Shown here: positions 1-9,311 of the stretch, piece after piece
Numbering within the stretch: position 1 is the stretch's first letter
Layout: every line of letters begins with the position of its first letter
From: Mesosutterella porci
GTDB lineage: Bacteria > Pseudomonadota > Gammaproteobacteria > Burkholderiales > Burkholderiaceae_F
Assembly: GCF_022134585.1 (NCBI RefSeq)
Contig: NZ_JAKNCT010000010.1
Span: 44,380 to 108,379, forward strand
Length of the DNA: 64,000 bases
Direction: 5' to 3'
Program-made: the position numbers and the translations under genes
The notes under the pieces: generated by a model
Seen by the model: the letters and a program-made list of their open reading frames with translations, nothing else
Told to the model about the DNA's origin: nothing
Database searches by the model: none

Positions 1-749
1 ACGAGAAACACTGCGGCGTGAAGTACAGCTTTGAAAAGCTCAAGGCCGTGGTTGACGAGACCAACGTCCAGTACGACCTCTGGAAGCAGGTGAACCAGTG
101 CGCGTCGGCCATTCCCTGCCCGCTGCCCTCCTTTGCGGTGAACGACGCCTTCTGGTACCTGATGCAGCACCTGATCCCCTGCGGCGACAAGCGCGTCACG
201 CAGGCGATGCGCGCGGTGCTCGACATGGCGAAGAAAAACGCGGCGAATCACGTCGGCGCGGTGCCGCACGAACAGATCCGCGTCTACTGGCCGGATCTCA
301 ATCCGCTCTGGGACATGAGGCTTGCCGACTGGCTCGCAAAGGAGTGGGGCGCCGTAGTGGTGGGGTCGTTTACCGGGCTCACGCCCTATGAGTGGATCGA
401 CACTTCGAGCGAAGAGAGCACGCTGCTCGGGCTTGCAAGAAGGGGCACGACCGAGGTGCCGATGATCCGGCAGGGACGCGGAACCGTCGACCTCTTTACG
501 GAAGACCTCACGCGCGAAGTGCAGAACCTCAATGCGAACTGCGTGATCTTCCCCGGCCACATGGGCCACAAGGACCAGTCAGGCATCGCGAAGTTCCTGC
601 GCGAGGCCTGCCGGGATCTGGACGTCCCGCTGCTCAGCATGACGACCGATCTGTTTGACTCGCGCTGCGAGAACTTCGACAAGATGACGAGCGACATCTC
701 GAACTTCTTCAGCGCGCACGGCTGGAAGCCGCTTCGCGAGCAGCGCTGA
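1..749 (+). CDS. 2-hydroxyacyl-CoA dehydratase subunit, 3' part (5' end outside window)
   Basis: The frame is open from the first bases, so the gene begins before the window; a GTG at 18 is not a credible start. The visible 249 codons match, almost end to end, the C-terminal half of the intact subunit at 16213-17538: both share VVDETN, WPDL.PLW, TSxE, VPMIRQGRG and GHMGHKD blocks. This family (HgdB/BcrB-like) forms the substrate-binding Fe-S component of 2-hydroxyacyl-CoA dehydratases and benzoyl-CoA reductases, cytoplasmic, radical enzymes fed by an ATP-driven activator. The third cluster-ligand position seen in the partner family (FCD) is GHMGHKD here, as in the paralogue. It is therefore a second set of dehydratase genes; its partners lie upstream of the window. 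A strong terminator follows at 811. Confidence 0.85.
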   Translation, partial: EKHCGVKYSFEKLKAVVDETNVQYDLWKQVNQCASAIPCPLPSFAVNDAFWYLMQHLIPCGDKRVTQAMRAVLDMAKKNAANHVGAVPHEQIRVYWPDLNPLWDMRLADWLAKEWGAVVVGSFTGLTPYEWIDTSSEESTLLGLARRGTTEVPMIRQGRGTVDLFTEDLTREVQNLNANCVIFPGHMGHKDQSGIAKFLREACRDLDVPLLSMTTDLFDSRCENFDKMTSDISNFFSAHGWKPLREQR

Positions 750-810
750 GAACCGAGGGGCCCGGACCTGCCTTCAGGCAGTGGCCGGGCCCGCGCGGGA
801 GAAGCTTAAC

Positions 811-853
811 AAGGCCTTCAGGAGATGCCAGGCCTCTCCTGAAGGCCTTTTCA
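811..853 (+). terminator. Rho-independent terminator after the dehydratase subunit
   Basis: A perfect 15-bp inverted repeat (811-825 with 835-849) with a 9-nt loop runs into TTTTC. It lies 62 nt after the stop codon at 749. A second GC-rich inverted repeat sits just upstream around 758-790. Confidence 0.8.
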
Positions 854-1115
854 GCACCTGCTTTCCCCGGGATGAAAACCGTTGCTCAGCCGGATGCGGT
901 TCTGGGGTGCGCTGCCCGACGAGCCAGGGCAGACCCGGATCTGCTGAACCAGTTTCCCTTCCTCCAGCTCCGGCGTGGTTCTTTTAGAAGCGCTCTTTCC
1001 CTCGGGGGAGCAAACCGCAGCGGGACAGATCGTCCATGGCAGCCTCGGCTTCGGCTGCAGGGCTGCGCTAAGAGCGCAGGACGAGCGGCGGCCCTGCAGC
1101 CAAAGCTCGAATCTA

Positions 1116-1140
1116 AAGCCCCCGGTCGTCACCGGGGCTC
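1116..1140 (-). terminator. Hairpin downstream of the broken porin
   Basis: An 8-9 bp GC stem (1117-1125 with 1132-1139) lies about 40 nt past the porin stop on the minus strand and is followed by TTTAG. The U-tract is short, so this is a weak terminator call. The rest of 854-1178 shows no gene on either strand that I recognise. Confidence 0.45.
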
Positions 1141-1178
1141 TAAAAGCGGAAGGACTGCGGTTTGGCCGGCGGGTCCGG

Positions 1179-2308
1179 TCAAAAGTCGTGGCTGATGCCG
1201 GTAAACACCGTTTGAACGTCCTTGCCGCGGTAGTTGGTCTTGTAGAGGAAGTCCGTCGGGGCGAAATTGAAGTGCAGGGAGCAGTCGGTTCCCGCTTCGA
1301 CCGCATAGCCCGCGTTGTCTTCATTGAAAACTGCCTGGATGCCGCAGTAGATGCGAGTGCGCTTGGAAAGTGGATAGTTGTACTTGGTGCCCACTGATCA
1401 CGCATCGGCTTTTCTGCGAGACTGATTCTTGAAATAGGAGCCTGAAACCATCCAGAGGCCTCCCGCGACCGGGGTCGAAGTTCCGGCTTGGACCATCCAG
1501 AAGCTGCTGGATCCATTTTCTGCGGAGCCCCATTTCTTTTCAAACTGCAGCACAGGCCTCGTAAAGGCTAAGTCGTAGCTCATGGAGGCGTTGAGCCACT
1601 TGACGTCGTAGGGCTCATGGGAAATGACGGTTTGGATCCGGTTCTGATAAAGGAAGCTCACCATGACCGAGAAAGCGCCGTGGTCGAACTTCGCCGCATA
1701 GAGCTGTACAAATTTCCCCTGGTGCTCGATTTTGAGCCGCGACCGGCAGTCTGCTCGCCCAAAGACATGAAGAGGAAATTAGTGAGGCCTATCGAAGTGG
1801 GAAGAACATAGGAGAAAGGGTTGTTGATTCGGCTGAGCTCGCCGTTGTCGCCGCAGGTGCTCGCGGGACCTGCCATGAAGAAGCTCGAGTCCGAAGAGCC
1901 GATTGAAAGCCCTGTTGGGTCGTAGAAGAGGAAGGTGAGGAAGTGCGGCGTGTACTGGCGTCCAAACGAGAGCGAACCCCAGTAGCCGCGGATGCCGACG
2001 TCGGCCTCCCGGTCGAATAATGTACGGCCGTCGTTCGTCCCGCTGTACGAGCCTTGGTCGATGTAAAACGCGGTGTCAAGGTTAAAGAACACTTGGCTGC
2101 CGTTTTGAAGGTCTTCCACTCCTTGCATTCCGATGTGCGTCGCGTTGACGCCGCCGCTTGAAAGCGCGCTCGAGTACTCGCTGCCCATACGGTTGACGGC
2201 GATGAATGTGTCTACGGTGCCGTTGATCTTCAGGTAAGAGGAGGCTCCTGAGGAAGCGCTCACGGCAAGGACAGTCGCCGTAGCGAAGAACTTTGCGGCT
2301 TTATTCAT
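1179..2308 (-). pseudogene. Gram-negative porin, broken by a frameshift and a nonsense codon
   Basis: The reading begins with a signal peptide (MNKAAKFF... to GASS) and continues as a 16-strand-type Burkholderiales porin closely paralogous to the intact gene at 7772-8899: shared blocks include SSALSSGG, FGRQYTPHFL, and SFLYQN/SALYQN. Two lesions break it. First, the frame shifts near 1700-1712: the text after GNLY continues as YAAKFDHGAF only in the next frame, with a few bases missing relative to the paralogue. Second, an in-frame TGA lies at 1398-1400 where the paralogue has Tyr (KADA-stop-SVGTKY against SDAYSFGARF). The remaining C-terminus ends in the expected terminal Phe (ISHDF). No intact barrel can be made. 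Confidence 0.85.
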
Positions 2309-2449
2309 CTAGCTCTCTTAGAAGACAAATTCTCCTAAATTAAAGTCTATAGAGAGGATTGATTTATCGATGTGTTTTGGTTAACGGCAGCTCAAGGAGC
2401 GTCCGCGGGGCAGCTGCACGGCCGATGGGAGAGAAAGTGCGGCAGCAAG

Positions 2450-2490
2450 CAAAAAAAACCGGCAGACTTTTTTACAAGGCTGCCGGAAAA
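2450..2490 (-). terminator. Orphan minus-strand terminator
   Basis: CCGGCAG at 2459-2465 pairs with CTGCCGG at 2480-2486; on the minus strand the stem is followed by eight T. No recognised minus-strand gene ends here, so it implies an unannotated transcript to its right (see 2497-2643). Confidence 0.7.
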
Positions 2491-2496
2491 ACACAT

Positions 2497-2643
2497 TCAA
2501 AGGAGAGTCCGCCATGCAGAATACTGCGGCTCGGGGCGGTGCCGATTCGCAGAGGAACGCTTGATTCCCATGCCTGAAACTATACCTGCGGGGCCTGCAA
2601 AAAACCTTTCTGAAGTGCAACCAAATGCGTGAATCGGAAACAT
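2497..2643 (-). CDS. Candidate small protein, 48 aa, unknown
   Basis: I do not recognise this product. The case is contextual: an ATG at 2643 is preceded by a long Shine-Dalgarno match (GGAGGAGG, about 11 nt upstream, slightly far), a TATAGA -10-like box lies further upstream on the minus strand around 2688, and the stop at 2497 is only about 10 nt before the orphan terminator at 2450-2490. The peptide (MFPIHAFGC... WRTLL) has no signal peptide or membrane segment and resembles no family I know. It could equally be a small RNA using the same promoter and terminator. Confidence 0.3.
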   Translation of the reverse strand: MFPIHAFGCTSERFFAGPAGIVSGMGIKRSSANRHRPEPQYSAWRTLL

Positions 2644-2767
2644 TTTGGAAACAACCTCCTCCGGGGCCGCTGCGGGCTGGAGGCTTCTATACTGAGAAAG
2701 TACTTTATTCCGCCAAAGAAAACGGCCCGCGTTTTCCGGGGTCTGAAGTGAAGAGGAGAAAAGAACT

Positions 2768-3265
2768 ATGGGTGGAAATTCCGCTGAAACGGCGGTGACG
2801 TTCCGGCAGGCGCAGAGAAAGGACGTGGGGGTCATCCTGCAAATGATCCGCGCGCTTGCGGCCTATGAGCGTCTGCAGGATCAGGTGACGGCCACCGAGG
2901 CGGTACTCGAGGAATGGCTCTTCGACAAAAAGAAGGCCAGGGTGCTTTTTGCCATGGCGGAGGGCCGGGAGGCGGGCTTTGCGGTCTATTTCTACAATTT
3001 TTCAACCTTCCTCGGCCGGGCAGGGATCCATCTGGAAGACCTCTTTGTCCTGCCGGAGTTCCGCGGCAGGGGGATCGGGCATGCCATTTTGAAGCGCCTG
3101 GCCGGAATCGCCCAGGAGGAAGGCTGCGGCAGGCTCGAGTGGACCTGCCTCGATTGGAACGAGCCCTCCATCCGCTTTTACTTGTCGCGGGGAGCGCGCC
3201 CGATGTCGGACTGGACGAACTACCGGGTGGAAGGCGCGGCCCTGAGAAAGCTCGCGCAGGAGTAG
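2768..3265 (+). CDS. GNAT family N-acetyltransferase (diamine/thialysine acetyltransferase-like)
   Basis: This 165-aa cytoplasmic protein has the GNAT fold: TFRQAQRKD at the N-terminus, the acetyl-CoA pyrophosphate loop RGRGIG at about residues 99-104, and the C-terminal block LEWTCLDWNEPSIRFY followed by GARPM. The F.NFSTFLGR...HLEDLFV segment is typical of the SSAT-like branch that acetylates diamines, thialysine or similar small amines, so that substrate class is the best guess. The start is fixed by GAGGAG 8-12 nt upstream. It stands alone: a terminator-bearing stretch precedes it and the next gene is convergent. Confidence 0.85.
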   Translation: MGGNSAETAVTFRQAQRKDVGVILQMIRALAAYERLQDQVTATEAVLEEWLFDKKKARVLFAMAEGREAGFAVYFYNFSTFLGRAGIHLEDLFVLPEFRGRGIGHAILKRLAGIAQEEGCGRLEWTCLDWNEPSIRFYLSRGARPMSDWTNYRVEGAALRKLAQE

Positions 3266-3324
3266 CGCGGGCCGCGTTCCGCCGGCCTTTCCCGGGAGGG
3301 GAGAGGCAATTCCGAGGGAAAACA

Positions 3325-3358
3325 AAAGCCGTCGGGGCTGTTTTTGAGTCCCGGCGGC
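3325..3358 (-). terminator. Rho-independent terminator of the flavoprotein gene
   Basis: Read on the minus strand, a 9-bp stem with one wobble pair (3328-3336 with 3350-3358) is followed by TTTTGTTTT. It lies about 30 nt past the stop of the gene ending at 3390, between it and the convergent GNAT gene. Confidence 0.65.
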
Positions 3359-3389
3359 TCCGTCTGCGCGGAGAGAAAGTTTCAGACGG

Positions 3390-4919
3390 TTACTTGAGCT
3401 TCAGATCCTTGATTGCCTGGGTGACGGCCGCGTGGCCGGACCAGGAGGAGAAGCCGAAGGCATTACCGGAGGTGAACACCGGGTAGGTGTCGCCGTAGAT
3501 GCCGGATACGTCCATGCCGGTCACGTAAAGGCCGGTGATCGGCTTGCCGTTCGCGTCAAGGGCGTGCAGGTACTGGTCGACCACCACGCCGCCATAGGAG
3601 GTGAAGTGGTAGGGCTTCACGCGAAGCGCGTGGAACGGCCCCTTCTTGAGCGGGACCAGCCACTGGGCTTCCTTCTGGAAGGCGGCGTCGTAGCCCACTT
3701 CGCAGGCCTTGTTGTACTGCTCGGCCGCGGCCTTGAAGTTCTTTGCCGGAACGCCGATCTTCGCGGCAAGCTCGTCCAGGGTCGCGGCGCTCTTGAACCC
3801 GTCGGAATTGACGGCGTCAGCCGCAGCCATTTCCTTTCTGAGGTTGGTGAGCTTCTTGCCGGTCGGAATCAGGACGCCCACGCCGTTGTCGATGCCCTTG
3901 GTCTCGTAGAACTTCACCTGGTCTTCGTCGAAGATCGCCCAGGCGTATTGGCCGCGCTGCGCAATGAGGGCATTGCCGGTGTCGGAGAACTCGTGTACCA
4001 CGGTCTCACGCACGAAGCGGTTGCCGTCGGCGTTCACCCACATGCTGCGCGGGGCCCAAGTGAGAGAATAGAGGTCGCCCAGGAACTTGATGCCCCTGCC
4101 CTCGGTGCCGGGATGCAGCATGAGTCCCACGGGTCCCGGGGCCGCGCCCGCTTCGCGGGCCATCACGATGCCGTCGCCCGTCTTGTTAAGGGGCGCGGTC
4201 GGCTGCACGAGCTTCGGGTTCACGTGCGCCCAGTCGCGCAGCTTCTCGGGGCTGTTGCCGTAGCCGCCCGAGGCGATCACGACCGCCTTCGCGCGGATCG
4301 TGTAGGTGTTGCCCTTGTTGTCCGCGGCCTTCACGCCAACCACCCTGCCGCCTTCCTTGATGAGGGACTTGGCTGGAGTGCTGGTGTAGATCTTGCCGCC
4401 GTGGGCGAGCACGTAGTCATTGAGCAGCTGAATGTAGGCCGCGCCGTGCTCCGTTCCCTTGTAGGGGCCGACGACGTGCCAGGAGATAAGCTCTGTGGTG
4501 GACATCTGCGTAAGGTTGAATTTCATCCCGTGGGCGGCGAGCCAGTCGAGGTTGCCGGCAGAGCCCCTAAGGAAGCGCTTCACCAAAGCGCCGTTCGCCT
4601 TGTAGTGTGTGAAGTCCATGATGCGGCCGTAGGCGTAGTCGACCGGCAGCGAGTAGTTCCTCAGCCTCTGCCACTCCGTCTCGGCACCGAAGAGCCCTTC
4701 GGCCAGGGCGGCGCCACCGCCGACGAAGGCGTTCTTTTCAAGCAGCACCGTCTTCAGGCCCGCGTCGACCGAGGCCGTGGCCGCAGCCATGCCGGCAGCG
4801 CCGCCGCCCACGACGACCACGTCGGCGGTCATGCGGTTCTCAGCTGCGCCGGCCGCTCCGGCCATCGCGATGACAGCTGCAGCCACCGCTGTTTTTGACA
4901 GAAATCTCTTGAAACTCAT
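3390..4919 (-). CDS. Exported FAD-dependent oxidoreductase, fumarate reductase flavoprotein family
   Basis: This 509-aa protein carries a Sec-type signal (MSFKRFLSKT... GAAGAA) and then the FAD-binding Rossmann motif VVVGGGAAGMAAA (about 36-48), LLEKNAFVGG and a C-terminal GLYVTGMD block, the layout of soluble fumarate reductase-like flavoproteins that act in the periplasm. It has no N-terminal FMN-binding domain. The catalytic positions differ from fumarate reductase: the usual (R)RD acid-catalyst segment reads RETVVHEFSD, and the HHTMGG histidine block reads HFTSYGG, so it probably reduces something other than fumarate. The start has AGGAG 8 nt upstream. A Crp/Fnr regulator is the next gene upstream on the same strand and is a plausible controller. 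Confidence 0.85.
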   Translation of the reverse strand: MSFKRFLSKTAVAAAVIAMAGAAGAAENRMTADVVVVGGGAAGMAAATASVDAGLKTVLLEKNAFVGGGAALAEGLFGAETEWQRLRNYSLPVDYAYGRIMDFTHYKANGALVKRFLRGSAGNLDWLAAHGMKFNLTQMSTTELISWHVVGPYKGTEHGAAYIQLLNDYVLAHGGKIYTSTPAKSLIKEGGRVVGVKAADNKGNTYTIRAKAVVIASGGYGNSPEKLRDWAHVNPKLVQPTAPLNKTGDGIVMAREAGAAPGPVGLMLHPGTEGRGIKFLGDLYSLTWAPRSMWVNADGNRFVRETVVHEFSDTGNALIAQRGQYAWAIFDEDQVKFYETKGIDNGVGVLIPTGKKLTNLRKEMAAADAVNSDGFKSAATLDELAAKIGVPAKNFKAAAEQYNKACEVGYDAAFQKEAQWLVPLKKGPFHALRVKPYHFTSYGGVVVDQYLHALDANGKPITGLYVTGMDVSGIYGDTYPVFTSGNAFGFSSWSGHAAVTQAIKDLKLK

Positions 4920-5092
4920 GGGTGAATCTCCTCTTCTGTGCTGTGCGGAAAGACGAGGGGAGCAGTCTCCGCCCGGCGCTTTCCGTCTTTTAAATAGAGG
5001 ATATAAAAAGAGGCCCGCCTGGGCTGTCGCCTGAGCAACAGAAAGAAGGGCGGCGGGGAGATCTCCCCGCGCAAAAGGGGGGCTTAACGCTC

Positions 5093-5815
5093 TTATTTCT
5101 CCATGAGCCGAGCCCGCCTGGGCCCGTCGACTTCCCGGGTCCAGTCGTACTCGTTTGCGAAGAGGGTGCCGTGCAGCACCAGGCGGCGGCCGTCCCTGCG
5201 GGCGAGTCCCTTTTCCACCCAGCCGTTCACGATCGTGCTGATCGTCGAGCGGTTGGAGGCAACGATGTCGGCGATCTCAAAGGTCGTGAGGTTGAGCGGC
5301 AGTGGGTTCCAGCCCCGGGGCTTCAAGGGATAGTAGGTGCCGATGAGGGCGGAGAAAAGGGCGATCACACGCTGCTCGAGCGGGAAGGTGAAGTTAGCGA
5401 AAAGCCCTTCCATATGAGCTTCTTCCTTGGCGATCGCGCTGCGCGTATAGAGATAGAGCAGGCTGGGGTCCTTCAGGATTTCCCGCCGGTAGAGGTCGCC
5501 GGATACCGTGAGGACCTCGGAGGGCCGGGCGGTGATCGCGACGATGTTAAGATGGAACTCCGTAAGGGCATCCAGATCGCCGATCACGCGGTGGGGCGGC
5601 AGCAGGGCGAAGATCCGGTCCCGGTCCTCGTTGTCGGGAAAGGAAAAGAACGCCATGCCTTTTACCAGGTAGCTCACACCGCCCTGCTCCCCGCCGTGGG
5701 AGAAGAGGTGCCCTTTCGGAAGCTTGCGTTGGACGCCGTAGGTTTCAAAAATACGGGCCAAAGGTTCGGGCTCTTTCTGGTGGATCCAGGGACGGCTGAG
5801 AAAGACCTGACGCAT
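5093..5815 (-). CDS. Crp/Fnr family transcriptional regulator
   Basis: This 240-aa protein has an N-terminal cyclic-nucleotide-type beta-roll (about 25-130; RKLPKGHLFSHGGEQ, SYLVKGMAFF) and a C-terminal winged helix (about 165-215; LTTFEIADIVASNRSTIS...NGWVEKGLARRDGRRLVL). It lacks the N-terminal Cys cluster expected of FNR, so it is unlikely to sense oxygen through a 4Fe-4S centre; its ligand is unknown. It lies between two FAD reductase genes on the same strand and is likely to control one or both. A TTTGAT-N2-ATCAAA dyad lies 22-35 nt upstream of its start and may be its own operator. Confidence 0.85.
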   Translation of the reverse strand: MRQVFLSRPWIHQKEPEPLARIFETYGVQRKLPKGHLFSHGGEQGGVSYLVKGMAFFSFPDNEDRDRIFALLPPHRVIGDLDALTEFHLNIVAITARPSEVLTVSGDLYRREILKDPSLLYLYTRSAIAKEEAHMEGLFANFTFPLEQRVIALFSALIGTYYPLKPRGWNPLPLNLTTFEIADIVASNRSTISTIVNGWVEKGLARRDGRRLVLHGTLFANEYDWTREVDGPRRARLMEK

Positions 5816-5836
5816 AGGCTCTGCTCCATGAGTTGC

Positions 5837-5850
5837 TTTGATTCATCAAA
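5837..5850. promoter_or_regulatory. Dyad upstream of the Crp/Fnr gene
   Basis: TTTGAT and ATCAAA are separated by 2 nt. The half-sites resemble FNR half-sites (TTGAT/ATCAA) but the usual spacing is 4 nt. The position just upstream of the regulator start suggests autoregulation; this is inference only. Confidence 0.35.
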
Positions 5851-5947
5851 CGCGAGCATAATTGCGATCCGCTGTGGTTGCAATTTCGTTATTCCGGAGC
5901 GGCCCTGAGAGGGCCCCGGCCGGCTTCAGGCGCCGGGGCCGCTCAGG

Positions 5948-7489
5948 CTATGACCAGTTCTTTTCCTTTGCAATTTCCCGGCCGGTGATTCTGCCGTACA
6001 CCAGGGACTCGGCGTTATTGCAGGCGCCCTGATAGCGCGCCCCACATGGACCCCAGCTCTCCGGCCGCGTAAAGGCGCGGGATCGGGCGCCCCAGAGCGT
6101 CCATCACCTGACCGCGGACGTTCTTCTTCGGCCCGCCCTGGGTGTTGACGAGGGTGGGCCGAAGGATCACGGCGTAGAAAGGCGGCTTCACGATCGGGGC
6201 GGAAACCGCGGAGCCGTCCCAGGCGTAGCTCTTTGTCTTGGTCTTGACCGGGCGCCCGAACTCGGTGTCGGCACCTTTGACGATATCCTCGTTCCAGCGG
6301 CGGACGGTTGCGGCAAGATTGCTTTCCGGAACGCCCAGAGCCTGCGCGAGGCCTTCGATGGTGTCGGCTTTTCTGGCGACGCCAAGCGACACTTCCTTGG
6401 AGAGGTCTTTGGACCACTGATGGCCCTCGCGGTTGATCGCATAGCCGGATCCCAGGGAGCTCGCAAGCGGCCCCGCCTTGAGCGCGTCGTTATCGAACAC
6501 GAGATAGCAGGGGATACGGGGGTAGCAGTGGTTGATGGCGTCAATCAGTTCGTTGGAGAAGCGTCTGCCGTGCTGATCGACCCAGATCCAGGAGGGACCG
6601 CGCACGGAGCAGGACACCGAAGTCTTGAAGCCGGGATACTTTACGCCGAGGAAGGCCGAGTAACCGGACATGTGCCAGATTCTGGCATCCATGGACTGGG
6701 CAAGCCGCAGGCCGTCTCCAGTGTTGCCGGGGTTTCCGATCGCCCCGATGGAGGTGCCGAGCGTAAAGCTGCGCAGGCTTTCCGGATCAAACTCATAGCC
6801 GCCCGTGGCGAGAACTACTCCCTTGCGGGCGCAGATGTTCATATTTCGGCCATGGTTCAGGACCGTTGCGCCGACCACTTCGTCGCCGCGGCGAATGAGC
6901 TCGACGCAGCGCGTTTCGAGCATGAAGGGGATGCGGCGGGCAGTCACCGCGCCCTTGAGAACCACGAAAAGAGAGTCGCCGCCGCGCCTGGCGGCTCCGG
7001 GTCTGGCTCTTACGCGATAGCGCCTGATGGTTTCCTGTCCCGGAAGATTCATGAAGCCGGCGTAACCGTAGACCAAGGTTTTGACGCGGGGATCCAGCGA
7101 CTTGAGGAAATCTTTCGTCTTCATGTTCTCGCGGCAGAAGACCCGCAGTAGCTCCTCGTCCATGTCCGAGCCAACGAATTTGTAAGTGCCCTTGCGATAT
7201 TCGTAGGCTTTTTCCTCGTTGTCGGGGATCATGAAGCCGCCGGCGGCAACCGCCGTGTTGCCGCCTTCCTCCGCATCTTCTCGACAATGAGCACGCGGGC
7301 ACCGGAGTCGTGCGCCGCAATGGCCGCGCAGGCTCCGGCCCCGCCGAATCCGATGACCAGAGCATCGGTCTCGCGGTCCCACTTTATGGATTCGTCGAGG
7401 GGCTTCGCCACGCTGCTTGCGGCAGGAATGGCCAGAGCGGATGCTGCGGCGGCCTTGAAGGCCGCTCGTCTGGATAAATCGACTGTCAT
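5948..7489 (-). pseudogene. Tat-exported FAD oxidoreductase, broken by two frameshifts
   Basis: The N-terminus (MTVDLSRRAAFKAAAAS) is a twin-arginine signal, followed by ALVIGFGGAGACAA and LIVEKM. At 7271-7275 (ATGCGG on the minus strand) one base is missing and the reading continues in another frame as EEGGNTAVAAGGF through to GELGSMWGAL. At about 6030-6036 two bases are missing; the end then reads QGACNNAESLVYGR...NWS with the stop at 5948-5950. The protein belongs to the subgroup that has NTQGGP in place of HHTMGG and GS(M/I)WG in place of NRLGGN, shared with the fragment at 33817-35034. It would have been a periplasmic reductase of about 513 aa. Confidence 0.85.
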
Positions 7490-7771
7490 AGGTACTTTCT
7501 CCTTTGTGCACGAGTGGCCTGGAATGCCGCCGCTCTCTGGCCACGCTGCCCCTGGCCCTTACTTAGGTAATTGGACTGGGATCAATGCAGCGAGGCTTCT
7601 TCCCGACAGCGTTCCGGCATCCGTTTCGGCCAAACCCGCAGTCCTGCCAAACTGTCGTCCAGACAACGCAGTTTCTTTCCGAATTTTCTTATCTTTACTT
7701 TGTCGGGATCAGGATGGGATCAGCCTGTCGGCGGATTCATTCGGGACTCCCAAACCAAAGGAGAAGACAAC

Positions 7772-8899
7772 ATGCGCAAATCACTCGTAGCCGCTGCCTG
7801 CGCGGCCGCGTTCGGACTGGGGGCTGCTGCGGCTCAGGCGGCTCCCTCTGTTTCTGTCTACGGGGCGATCGATGAATACATCGCCGTGAACAATGACAGC
7901 GGCACCGTGAGTTCGGCCCTGAGCTCCGGGGGCTCCACCGGCAGCTATTTTGGCTTCAAGGGAGAGGAGACTCTTGCGGTCTGGGGCGGCACGAAGGCCG
8001 TTTTCAAGCTCGAATCGGGCTTTCTTGCTGATGACGGCACCTATGCCCAGTCCTACGCCGGCAACACCAACAGGATCTTCCATCGCGAGGCCTGGGTGGG
8101 CCTGCAGAACCGCCACTTCGGTCAGATTTCGTTCGGCCGCCAGTACACGCCCCACTTCCTCACCTGGGCGATGAGCGACGTGAACGGGCTCTCTCTGGGC
8201 ACCGCCTCGTCTCCCTTCTTCTATCCGGGCCCGGGTGCCACGATGGGCGGCTCCGACCCCACCAATGACGACCTGGTGCGCCGCAACAACTCGATCTTCT
8301 GGGCCACCCCGAGCTACGCGGGTTTCTCTGCCATGGCCTACATGGCCTTCGGTGAGGCGGATAAAACTTCGAGCTCGAACGGCAACGTCTACAACATCGC
8401 TCTGCAGTACGCGAAGGGTCCGCTCTTCATCATGGGCAGCGCCCTCTACCAGAACCTGTCGACCCCGACTCCGGGGTTCTATCGCACGGGCCGCGGCCAC
8501 GATCAGTACTATGAGCTCGCCATGAGCTACGACTTCGGGTTCACGAAGCCCGCGATCCAGTTCGAATGGAAGGAGGGCGACGACACGGCGGCGCGCAACG
8601 ACTTCTGGCTCGTGCAGATTGGAACGACTACTCCGATGCTGGGCGGCAGGCTCAACACCACCGCGGCCTACTACAAGAACAGAACACTCAAGAAGTCCGA
8701 CGCCTACAGCTTCGGCGCGCGCTTTGACTATGACCTCTCCAAGCGCACGATGCTCTACGCGGGCGTTGAGGCCCTGATCCAGGAAGACAATGCGCAGTTC
8801 GCGATTGAAGCCGGCCCTGACAGCGCCGAACACTTCGCCACTAGCGCTCCGGGCAACGACACCCAGCAGGTGTTTGTGGGCATCCGCCACCGCTTCTAA
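7772..8899 (+). CDS. Gram-negative porin (Omp32-like), intact
   Basis: This 375-aa outer-membrane porin has a signal peptide (MRKSLVAAACAAAFG... AQA, cleavage about residue 26), then the Burkholderiales porin start SVSVYGAIDEYIAV and the conserved SFGRQYTP strand. It ends GIRHRF with the terminal Phe needed for BAM-dependent assembly. The ATG at 7772 was chosen because AAAGGAGA lies 7-14 nt upstream and the signal peptide begins there; a longer upstream reading is not supported. Such porins form trimeric, usually anion-favouring diffusion channels, fitting uptake of small organic acids used by the nearby reductases. A terminator follows at 8939. It is the working copy of the broken gene at 1179-2308. 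Confidence 0.92.
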   Translation: MRKSLVAAACAAAFGLGAAAAQAAPSVSVYGAIDEYIAVNNDSGTVSSALSSGGSTGSYFGFKGEETLAVWGGTKAVFKLESGFLADDGTYAQSYAGNTNRIFHREAWVGLQNRHFGQISFGRQYTPHFLTWAMSDVNGLSLGTASSPFFYPGPGATMGGSDPTNDDLVRRNNSIFWATPSYAGFSAMAYMAFGEADKTSSSNGNVYNIALQYAKGPLFIMGSALYQNLSTPTPGFYRTGRGHDQYYELAMSYDFGFTKPAIQFEWKEGDDTAARNDFWLVQIGTTTPMLGGRLNTTAAYYKNRTLKKSDAYSFGARFDYDLSKRTMLYAGVEALIQEDNAQFAIEAGPDSAEHFATSAPGNDTQQVFVGIRHRF

Positions 8900-8938
8900 G
8901 CCAAGCGCCTTTTTCGGCAGAGGACGTTCCTCGAAAAA

Positions 8939-8986
8939 GCCGCCGTCCCGGAGAGTGACTTCATTCTTCGCAACGGCGGCATTTTT
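8939..8986 (+). terminator. Porin terminator
   Basis: GCCGCCGT at 8939-8946 pairs with ACGGCGGC at 8973-8980, followed by ATTTTTAG. The loop is 26 nt. The group II intron begins 2 nt after the T-run. Confidence 0.7.
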
Positions 8987-9311
8987 AGTGCGCTCGGCAT
9001 GAGCGCGTTCTAACGGGTGAAAGTCCCGAGTGCAGGAGACAGCCCCAAGCACATAGCCGGAGGCAAGGGTGTCCTCCGCGAGGCGGAATCTGAAGAAAGC
9101 CCGAGGCAAACCGCCGATCCGACGAACAGGAACCGCATAAGGCATACGAGAAAGGACGAGCCTGCTAAACAAGGTGAAGTCTCAAGCTGTCCGGATTCCG
9201 AGGTGTAAGTAAATGCGGCGGATGCATGGCGGGAAAGAACGTGTTCTTACCCGAGGAGATCTCGCGGACATGAAGCCTTCCGGTTCATGGAGTAAAGCTT
9301 GCCGCGAGAAG

